The notes under the pieces: generated by a model
Databases searched by the model: none
What the model was told of the DNA's origin: nothing
What the model saw: the letters and a program-made list of their open reading frames with translations, nothing else
In this document: in pieces, positions 1 through 5,140 of the stretch
Position numbering within the stretch: position 1 is the first letter of the stretch
Layout: each line of letters begins with the position of its first letter
Position numbers and translations under genes: made by a program
Assembly (NCBI GenBank): GCA_902787595.1
Contig: CADAHD010000066.1
Coordinates: 1 to 9,582 of the forward strand
DNA length: 9,582 nucleotides
Source: an uncultured Lachnospiraceae bacterium
GTDB lineage: Bacteria > Bacillota_A > Clostridia > Lachnospirales > Lachnospiraceae
Direction of reading: 5' to 3'

Positions 1-256
1 CTATCGCATAGTCATATAGCGCAATGCATTTGGGGCCGTGCTGTTTATTATCAGTGTGCAGTATCTGAAGCCTGTCAAATTCCCTGCACAGCTTTTTGAG
101 GATCTCATGCGTGCCATCCGTACTGCCCGCATCGGCGATGATGAGCTTTGATCCGGGCGCCTTATATTCAACATGAGGATACCACTGCCTCACCACGCTC
201 TCTATGTTAGCCTCCTCATTATAGGCAGGCATTACGATGTACAGAATATCACTCAT
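1..256 (-). CDS. Family 2 glycosyltransferase, N-terminal part (3' end outside window)
   Basis: The 85 visible codons, read from an ATG at 254-256, encode the start of a GT-A fold glycosyltransferase. The first strand and loop read IVMPAYNEEANIESVV (about residues 7-22), followed by LIIADAGSTDGT (about 38-49). This is the family 2 nucleotide-sugar binding pattern (usually VDDGSTDGT; the DAG variant is common). Such enzymes transfer a sugar from a nucleotide- or lipid-linked donor to a polysaccharide, lipid or protein acceptor at the inner face of the membrane. The acceptor cannot be told, because the metal-binding DxD and the C-terminal half lie outside the window. The gene starts 31 bases after tRNA-Pro with no visible terminator between, so it may be read from the tRNA promoter. 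The ribosome binding site is weak: AAGGG-like runs sit farther from the ATG than usual. Confidence 0.85.
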   Translation of the reverse strand, partial: MSDILYIVMPAYNEEANIESVVRQWYPHVEYKAPGSKLIIADAGSTDGTHEILKKLCREFDRLQILHTDNKQHGPKCIALYDYAI

Positions 257-287
257 TTGCCAAGAACTGCCCTTCCCTTTATGCTTA

Positions 288-361
288 TCGGGGTTACAGG
301 ATTCGAACCTGCGACTTCCTGGTCCCAAACCAGGCGCTCTACCAAACTGAGCCAAACCCCG
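288..361 (-). tRNA. tRNA-Pro (anticodon UGG)
   Basis: Read on the minus strand, 74 bases fold as a complete cloverleaf. The 7-bp acceptor stem is CGGGGTT with AACCCCG. The D stem is GCTC/GAGC, the anticodon stem CCTGG/CCAGG around loop TTTGGGA, and the T arm GCAGG-TTCGAAT-CCTGT with one G-U pair. The loop gives anticodon TGG, which reads proline CCN codons by wobble. Position 288 is the discriminator A. The next bases are TAA, so CCA is not encoded and must be added after processing. A near-perfect promoter lies just upstream. Confidence 0.97.
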
Positions 362-371
362 CACAGAATTT

Positions 372-400
372 ATTATAGTCTTTGGCAGGTCTTGTGTCAA
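372..400 (-). promoter_or_regulatory. Consensus sigma-A promoter of tRNA-Pro
   Basis: On the minus strand a perfect -35 box TTGACA (395-400) and a perfect -10 box TATAAT (372-377) are separated by exactly 17 bases. The expected transcription start falls about 3-4 bases before the mature tRNA 5' end at 361. A full consensus match is typical of stable-RNA genes. The -35 box begins 17 bases after the stop codon of the metallophosphoesterase gene, so this promoter separates tRNA expression from the upstream operon. It could also drive the glycosyltransferase gene downstream. Confidence 0.9.
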
Positions 401-417
401 ACATTAGATAAAGTTTG

Positions 418-903
418 TTATATATACATTATCTTGAGTTTGGGTTCTTCGTTCTCTTCAAGCTCTATCACACCGTAACTGCATCTGCGGTCACGCTGCC
501 TGGGGTAAGCCAGTGAGCCCGGATTCATCACCCACAAGCCGTTCTTCTTATGTATCTCGGGCACATGGGTATGACCGTAAAGCGCTATGTCGGCTGCTAC
601 GCTTGCGGCCTCATCCTCCAGCATCTCGGTGCCATAGTTAACGCCGTATCTGTGGCCGTGTGTCATAAAGGCCAGATGTTTATAGGGCAGATCAACCAGA
701 CGATAATTGGGGCTGTAGCCGTTAAAATCCATGTTTCCGGCTACTATCTGTACCGCTGCAACGCCGGTGCGTTTTTTGAGCAGCTCCTCATCCCCGCAGA
801 TATCCCCGCAATGCAGGAACATATCTACCCTGCCCTCTTTAGCCATTATCTCATCAAGCCTGCTCAGATTTCCATGGGTATCGCTTATGACGACTATCTT
901 CAC
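418..903 (-). CDS. YfcE/MJ0936-like metallophosphoesterase
   Basis: A 161-residue calcineurin-fold phosphoesterase with the whole dinuclear metal site visible: SDTHGN (D8, H10), HCGD (D34), AGN (N57), THGH (H82, H84) and GHTH (H111, H113). Small single-domain enzymes of this type (E. coli YfcE, M. jannaschii MJ0936) hydrolyse phosphodiester model substrates in vitro with Mn or Ni; the natural substrate is unclear. There is no signal peptide, so it is cytoplasmic. The start codon is GTG at 901-903, overlapping the rdgB stop codon as GTGA. It is supported by a strong ribosome binding site six bases upstream. This overlap indicates translational coupling to rdgB, and an RdgB-phosphoesterase pairing suggests a housekeeping role in nucleotide or phosphate metabolism (inference). 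Length is normal for the family and nothing is missing. Confidence 0.93.
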   Translation of the reverse strand: MKIVVISDTHGNLSRLDEIMAKEGRVDMFLHCGDICGDEELLKKRTGVAAVQIVAGNMDFNGYSPNYRLVDLPYKHLAFMTHGHRYGVNYGTEMLEDEAASVAADIALYGHTHVPEIHKKNGLWVMNPGSLAYPRQRDRRCSYGVIELEENEEPKLKIMYI

Positions 904-1520
904 AGAACGCCCTCCTCTATAAGCTTATCCCTCATGGCCCGCAGCGCCTTTCCTCTGTGGCTTATGGCATTCTTCTGCTCCCTGCTCATGGCTGCGGTGG
1001 TGCAGCCGAATTCAGGCACATAAAAGAAAGGATCGTAACCGAAACCTTCGCTGCCGGAAAGCTTCCTGTCGATCATGCCTTCCACGCATTCCTGTACGCA
1101 CATATCTTCCCTGCCGGGTACACAGGCCGCTATGGCACAGACAAAGCGCGCACCTCTCTTCTCGTCGGGCACATCTTTCATGTCTTCTATGATATCCATC
1201 ATCGCCTGAGTATAGCTGCGATCCCCCAGCCAGCGGTGAGACTGCACGCCCGGCATTCCTCCCATGTGGTCTATCGCCAGCCCCGAGTCGTCAGCCAGAA
1301 CGATCGCATCCGCATATTCCGTTTTTTCAGCTTTTAAATATGCTGCTACCGCCCTCGCCTTTATCAGCGCGTTTTCTTTAAAAGTGGTGCCGTTTTCGTC
1401 TATCTCTTCATTAAAACCCGTATCGCTCATGGGTATAACTTTTACGTCAAGGCCGGACAGGATCTCTCCTATCTCGCGCAGCTTGTCTTTATTGCCGGTG
1501 GCAAAGATTATATTCTTCAT
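900..1520 (-). CDS. rdgB: XTP/dITP (non-canonical purine NTP) pyrophosphatase RdgB/HAM1
   Basis: A 206-residue member of the Ham1/RdgB family, close to the usual length of about 200. It hydrolyses dITP, ITP and XTP to the monophosphate plus pyrophosphate, keeping deaminated purines out of DNA and RNA. The family signature is complete. The N-terminal nucleotide loop is FATGNKDK (6-13), and FKENALIKA (48-56) supplies a metal ligand. LADDSGL (75-81) holds the catalytic acidic pair D77-D78. GFGYDP (159-164) and SHRGKAL (187-193) bind base and phosphate. The ATG at 1518-1520 has an AAGGAG ribosome binding site six bases away. It is a cytoplasmic enzyme, probably cotranscribed with the overlapping phosphoesterase gene. 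The ribosome binding site lies right beside a REP-like hairpin in the leader, which could affect messenger stability or translation (inference). Confidence 0.97.
   Translation of the reverse strand: MKNIIFATGNKDKLREIGEILSGLDVKVIPMSDTGFNEEIDENGTTFKENALIKARAVAAYLKAEKTEYADAIVLADDSGLAIDHMGGMPGVQSHRWLGDRSYTQAMMDIIEDMKDVPDEKRGARFVCAIAACVPGREDMCVQECVEGMIDRKLSGSEGFGYDPFFYVPEFGCTTAAMSREQKNAISHRGKALRAMRDKLIEEGVL
910..918 (-). promoter_or_regulatory. Ribosome binding site of the metallophosphoesterase gene
   Basis: The minus strand reads AGAGGAGGG, a strong match to the anti-Shine-Dalgarno, and ends six bases before the GTG at 901-903. It lies inside the rdgB coding region. It decides the GTG start, because the next in-frame ATG is far inside the conserved SDTHGN region. 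Confidence 0.85.
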
Positions 1521-1533
1521 AATGCTCTCCTTC

Positions 1534-1569
1534 TGTCAAGATTCTTCGGGCTGCGCCCTCAGAATGACA
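1534..1569. repeat. REP-like palindromic element, copy A
   Basis: A bulged hairpin. TGTC (1534-1537) pairs with GACA (1566-1569), ATTCT (1541-1545) with AGAAT (1561-1565), and GGGC (1548-1551) with GCCC (1555-1558) around a TGC loop. On the minus strand it begins TGTCATTCTGAG and ends GAAGAATCTTGACA, which resembles a kind of intergenic repeat I recall from several bacterial groups. There is no T-run after it on the minus strand, so it does not look like an intrinsic terminator. It ends next to the rdgB ribosome binding site. Confidence 0.75.
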
Positions 1570-1580
1570 CAGTATCGGGA

Positions 1581-1620
1581 TCATTCTGTTCTGTTTCGTA
1601 GCCGTGAACTCAGAATGACA
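1581..1620. repeat. REP-like palindromic element, diverged copy B
   Basis: TCATTCT (1581-1587) pairs with AGAATGA (1612-1618), and GTTC (1588-1591) with GAAC (1606-1609) past a two-base bulge, leaving a 14-base loop. Its minus-strand start, TGTCATTCTGAG (1609-1620), is identical to bases 1558-1569 of copy A, so the two copies are direct repeats with a 51-base period. The inner part differs from copy A. It lies 11 bases beyond the stop codon of the protease gene and may protect the messenger 3' end (inference). Confidence 0.7.
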
Positions 1621-1631
1621 TCTCATGCGTA

Positions 1632-3926
1632 TCAGGGCAGCTGGTCGGTCCAGCAGCTGTTATCATAAATATCCGTAAACTTATACATAGCGGTATATCC
1701 TGCGCCCACCTCGGTATTGCTTATCTGAGGTTTGCCATTTACGACCCATGTATCGCCCAGATAATAGCTGCCTCTGTAATTTCCGTTGTAATCATAGCAA
1801 TCACAGATGAAATCCACCTTGTCGCCGTCCTTGATCTCCACAAGTCCGCGGGAAACAGTCTCGGTAACAGAATCATCATAATCGGGATCTGCTCCGGCGA
1901 TATAGCCGTAAGGCTCTTCATCCGTAAAGAGGAGTATCAGATTAACCCTCTCTCCGTTAAGCTCTGCGGGTACCCTGCCGGTGATCGTATAATCATCACC
2001 GTAATCCACGGTATCTATATGGTAATAGGCTACCGGCTGGGAGTTTATCGAAAGCCATGTTCCGTCAGCATCCGCTACCAGATTACCCTTATCATCGAAG
2101 GTATATACATTGTCAAGGCCCATATCCAGGTAACCCTGACCGTTATCGACATACAGACTCAGATCAACGCTCTGCACCAGCTCCCACTGTTCTTCGGGCA
2201 GCTCGATATAATACCCCTGACTGCCTTTTTTCCAGGTCAGAAGCGTCTGGTCCAGCTGATGCTCATAAACATATTTTGCAGTCTCTTCATCGCTTAAGCT
2301 GCGGCTTCCCAGCCCCATATCCGACACAAAGGAAAGTATGCTGTCCAGGTCAAAGGAAGACTGCTGCTCTCCGCCTCCCAGAAGGCTGAAGGCATCGCCA
2401 CCGCCTGCTGCCTGGCCTGCCCCCTGCACGCCCGCAAACTCCCTTATGCAGGCCGAGTAATCGGAATCAAGCCCTATCTCGGAATAAAGATTATTAGCCT
2501 GTTTTACCTTGGACTGCCCTGTCCTGTAAGGGAAATAGATCGAAACGCCATAGGCGTTGGTCATATTCGAAGAGGTCCTGTTATATTTGACAGCGGAAAG
2601 CACGGTCTCTGCCAGAGCATTTCCTTCGTCGGTGCCCACATTCTTTGCAAAGTGAACCAGATCCACCTGATCCAGCTTTGATGAGGGTGAAAACTCTCTC
2701 GTATTGCTCCTTGCCTGCGAAACCTTTGCATACTGCTCAAGCTTTATCAGATCCTTTGTGCTGTTGGAGAAATTCTTAAACTCATCTCCCACGGTCTGCG
2801 AAAGTTCGGCAAGGTCCACAATGGAAAGCGTGGTCTTCTGTCCTGCCACCTGCTTTGCGCATACTTCCACAAAATCATCGGCTATCATCTTGCCGATCTC
2901 TATCGTCTCCATGGAAGTATTATCAGAAAGCGCGTTCAGCCAGTTAGTATAATACCAGCCCAGCCCGGGCTCGGTCTCTTCGGAAGCTATCAGGTAGTCC
3001 GCATACTCCGCGCACATAAGATCGGTCTCGACCGTAGCCATGAGGCAGGCGTCAAAGCCTATAAAGTCAAATTTCACACCTGCAGAGGAAAGAGCATCAT
3101 TGATGCCGCCCAGATCCATGGACCCGCTCGAAGGCTTAAGTTCATCATAGCCGAAGCCCGAGAGCGATCCGCCGCCGTGATCCCAGAATATAAGCATATT
3201 GCGGTTTGCAGGATAATTCTTTGCGCAATACTTTATAAATCCGCTGAGGCACGAAGGATCAGTCATGGATGAATTACCCATGTCCGCCTCAAGAAGGTTC
3301 ATCTTTCCGTTCTTTATCTGATATATCTGATGCACCTTGTTTGAGATGCCGTTTATCGACCACTTCTTTGAGCCGCCGGTATAAACGATGATGTTAACTT
3401 TGTCAGACAAATCTGCATTCATCATCTCTTTCAGGTCATTGCTGCCCATGCCGTACTTTGACTCCAGATCGGTGCCGCACATATAAACCATCAGCGTCAC
3501 GACATCCTTGCCACCGCCCAGTATATCCGTATATTTGATGCGCGCTTCCGGCGACACTTCACGGTTAAGCTTTCCGGTATTTGAAGAACTTCCCCAGCCT
3601 GTGGACGTCCCGCTGAGAGCCGAAAAATAATCACTGCCGCTGCTGCCGGTGCTCGATGTTGCAACAGTCTGTGTACCTGTATTGCCGCCATCATCATAAG
3701 AGCTGCTGTCACCGTCGCCAAAGATCCCAAGCTTTGAAAGTATGATGATTATTATAAACAGTATGATGCCACCGCCGCCGATAGCTTTTCCGGGTCCGCC
3801 GTTACCGCCTCCGCCACCCGGACGCGGTCCGCTGCCTACAGGACCGCCCGATGCGCTCCCTCTTAAATTGACTCCGCTGCCTCCGCCTGTAACATGTTTT
3901 TCTCTTGCTCTGGGTCTGTCTGCCAT
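1632..3926 (-). CDS. Membrane-anchored clostripain-family (C11) cysteine peptidase
   Basis: A 764-residue protein. Residues 1-50 form a Gly-rich, basic tail. Residues 52-69 are one hydrophobic helix with no signal peptidase site, so the protein is probably anchored with its tail inside and its body outside. A Ser/Gly-rich stalk (about 71-125) leads to the peptidase. There, VTLMVYMCGTDLE (143-155) is the first family strand, WDHGGG carries the catalytic His250, and FDACLMA carries the catalytic Cys294. D292, two residues before the Cys, matches the S1-pocket Asp of the C11 family, which predicts cleavage after Arg or Lys. VDLVHFA (421-427) and YGVSIYFPY (459-467) are further C11 elements. After a Gly/Gln-rich linker (about 501-524) comes a beta-rich C-terminal region of unknown role. 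The ATG has GAGAGG ahead of it and lies 17 bases after the methyltransferase gene, so the two are probably cotranscribed. Confidence 0.92.
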   Translation of the reverse strand: MADRPRAREKHVTGGGSGVNLRGSASGGPVGSGPRPGGGGGNGGPGKAIGGGGIILFIIIIILSKLGIFGDGDSSSYDDGGNTGTQTVATSSTGSSGSDYFSALSGTSTGWGSSSNTGKLNREVSPEARIKYTDILGGGKDVVTLMVYMCGTDLESKYGMGSNDLKEMMNADLSDKVNIIVYTGGSKKWSINGISNKVHQIYQIKNGKMNLLEADMGNSSMTDPSCLSGFIKYCAKNYPANRNMLIFWDHGGGSLSGFGYDELKPSSGSMDLGGINDALSSAGVKFDFIGFDACLMATVETDLMCAEYADYLIASEETEPGLGWYYTNWLNALSDNTSMETIEIGKMIADDFVEVCAKQVAGQKTTLSIVDLAELSQTVGDEFKNFSNSTKDLIKLEQYAKVSQARSNTREFSPSSKLDQVDLVHFAKNVGTDEGNALAETVLSAVKYNRTSSNMTNAYGVSIYFPYRTGQSKVKQANNLYSEIGLDSDYSACIREFAGVQGAGQAAGGGDAFSLLGGGEQQSSFDLDSILSFVSDMGLGSRSLSDEETAKYVYEHQLDQTLLTWKKGSQGYYIELPEEQWELVQSVDLSLYVDNGQGYLDMGLDNVYTFDDKGNLVADADGTWLSINSQPVAYYHIDTVDYGDDYTITGRVPAELNGERVNLILLFTDEEPYGYIAGADPDYDDSVTETVSRGLVEIKDGDKVDFICDCYDYNGNYRGSYYLGDTWVVNGKPQISNTEVGAGYTAMYKFTDIYDNSCWTDQLP

Positions 3927-3943
3927 TTGTTTTTACCTCTCAC

Positions 3944-5089
3944 TTATACTCTCTTCGGGGGCTTAGCGCCCATATACTGCAGAAAATACGTCTTAAGCAT
4001 TCCGTTATATATCTTTCTGTTCTTATCAGCCTTTCGGCCTATATCCTTCTCCGCATCCTCATAAGAGGTTATCAGAAACATAGACCAGTCCTTCAATGCG
4101 CGGTAACGCTCACCTATCGTATTATAAAGCGCAGGCAGCGCCGCCTTTTCCTCAAGCCTCTCACCATAAGGCGGGTTGGTGATAATAAAACCGTAGGGTT
4201 TGGGGTGCGAAAGCTGCTCAACCGCGCGCTGCTGGAAATGAATGAGCTTATCGACGCCGGCCCTGGCCGCATTTTCCCTGGCCGCTTTGACTATGGCCCC
4301 ATCTATGTCAAAAGCCTGTATATCACAGTCGATATCCCTGTCTTCAAGCGAACGCGCTTCTTCCTTTGCGTCCTGCCAGTATTCCGCAGGGATCACATGC
4401 TCCCACTTCATTGCAGTAAAGCTTCGGTTTACACCCGGCGCGATATTTGCTGCCATCATCGCGGCTTCTATAGGGAAGGTCCCGCTCCCGCAGAAGGGAT
4501 CCACCAGTATGCGGTCACCCTTCCAGGGGCTCAGCATAATAAGTGCTGCCGCCAGATTCTCCGCAAGCGGGGCTTTTGACGTGAGCAGGCGGTAACCTCT
4601 CTTATGCAGAGAGTCCCCGCTGGTATCCAGGCCCACGCTCACGATGTCCTTTTTGATGAACACGCGTATCGGATAATTATCCCCGTCCTCGGGAAACTGT
4701 TTTATCCCGTATATCTGCGACAGCCGCTCTACCATAGCCTTCTTCATGACCGATTGAATGTCCGAAGGCGAAAACAGCGCGCTCTTTACGCTGGCCGCCT
4801 TAGCTACCCAGAAGCGTCCGTTCTTCGGGATATAACGTTCAAGCGGCAAAGCTTTCGTTCCCTGAAAGAGTTCTTCAAAGCTCTCTGCCTTAAAGCTTCC
4901 CAGCTTGATCAGCAGTCTCTCCGCCGTGCGCGAGCATACATTAACACGGCAGACCGCCTCCGCATCTCCCGCGAAGGTCACTCTGCCGTCTTCGACCTGT
5001 GTAACATCATAACCAAGATCCGTGATCTCTCTTTTTAAAACTGCCTCCAGCCCGAAATGGCAGGGTGCTATTATCTCAAATCGTTCCAT
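3944..5089 (-). CDS. THUMP-domain class I RNA (guanine-N2) methyltransferase, RlmL/YpsC-like
   Basis: A 381-residue SAM-dependent methyltransferase of COG0116, matching the N-terminal half of E. coli RlmL and whole YpsC-like proteins; by homology it makes m2G in 23S rRNA. The N-terminus FEIIAPCHFGLEAVLKREI (4-22) is typical, and a THUMP RNA-binding domain extends to LHKRGYR (161-167). The Rossmann catalytic domain has DPFCGSGT (197-204) for SAM binding, an acidic pair near D261-D263, and NPPYGERL (305-312) as the amino-methylation motif. The family C-terminal signature NRKIYNGMLKTY is at 357-368. I chose the ATG at 5087-5089 because homologues start at this residue; an in-frame GTG at 5105-5107 would add six residues and has a slightly better GAGA-type ribosome binding site. 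It lies 51 bases after the sensor gene and 17 before the protease gene. Confidence 0.94.
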   Translation of the reverse strand: MERFEIIAPCHFGLEAVLKREITDLGYDVTQVEDGRVTFAGDAEAVCRVNVCSRTAERLLIKLGSFKAESFEELFQGTKALPLERYIPKNGRFWVAKAASVKSALFSPSDIQSVMKKAMVERLSQIYGIKQFPEDGDNYPIRVFIKKDIVSVGLDTSGDSLHKRGYRLLTSKAPLAENLAAALIMLSPWKGDRILVDPFCGSGTFPIEAAMMAANIAPGVNRSFTAMKWEHVIPAEYWQDAKEEARSLEDRDIDCDIQAFDIDGAIVKAARENAARAGVDKLIHFQQRAVEQLSHPKPYGFIITNPPYGERLEEKAALPALYNTIGERYRALKDWSMFLITSYEDAEKDIGRKADKNRKIYNGMLKTYFLQYMGAKPPKRV

Positions 5090-5097
5090 AGTCGGGT

Positions 5098-5126
5098 ATT
5101 TTAACACAAGTATCTCTGTGACGCAA
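5098..5126 (-). promoter_or_regulatory. Possible extended -10 promoter before the methyltransferase gene
   Basis: On the minus strand TTGCGT (5121-5126, three of six consensus bases) and TAAAAT (5098-5103, five of six) are spaced 17 bases apart. The -10 box is preceded by TGT, an extended -10 element. The expected start is around 5091, one or two bases before the ATG at 5089. If real, the methyltransferase-protease genes have their own promoter and a nearly leaderless transcript. The weak -35 box keeps this tentative. Confidence 0.35.
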
Positions 5127-5140
5127 GCTGTCGTATTTTC

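Noticed and set aside
117..150. DAGSTDG in the glycosyltransferase as a damaged DDGSTDG motif
   Set aside because: Ala at this position is a common natural variant in family 2 glycosyltransferases, so it is not evidence of inactivation.
398..417. CAAAC/GTTTG inverted repeat as terminator after the phosphoesterase gene
   Set aside because: The stem is only five A/T-rich pairs with a 10-base loop and no T-run, and it overlaps the tRNA -35 box.
173..478. Plus-strand open frame overlapping the tRNA
   Set aside because: It runs through the tRNA-Pro gene, its promoter and the end of the phosphoesterase gene on the other strand, has no ribosome binding site and no recognisable domain.
1516..1539. 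TTGACA (minus strand, 1534-1539) as a -35 box for rdgB
   Set aside because: The only good -10 match downstream, TATAAT inside rdgB, is 21 bases away, which is too far, and would begin transcription within the gene.
1534..1569. REP-like hairpin as an intrinsic terminator
   Set aside because: No T-run follows the stem on the minus strand; AGAAGGAG, the rdgB ribosome binding site, follows instead.
3742..3966. Proline-rich plus-strand open frame
   Set aside because: It is the antisense of the Gly-rich tail of the protease gene; Gly codons read backwards give Pro-rich shadow frames.
3905..4579. Long plus-strand open frame of 224 residues
   Set aside because: It lies opposite the conserved methyltransferase gene, with no family features and no ribosome binding site.
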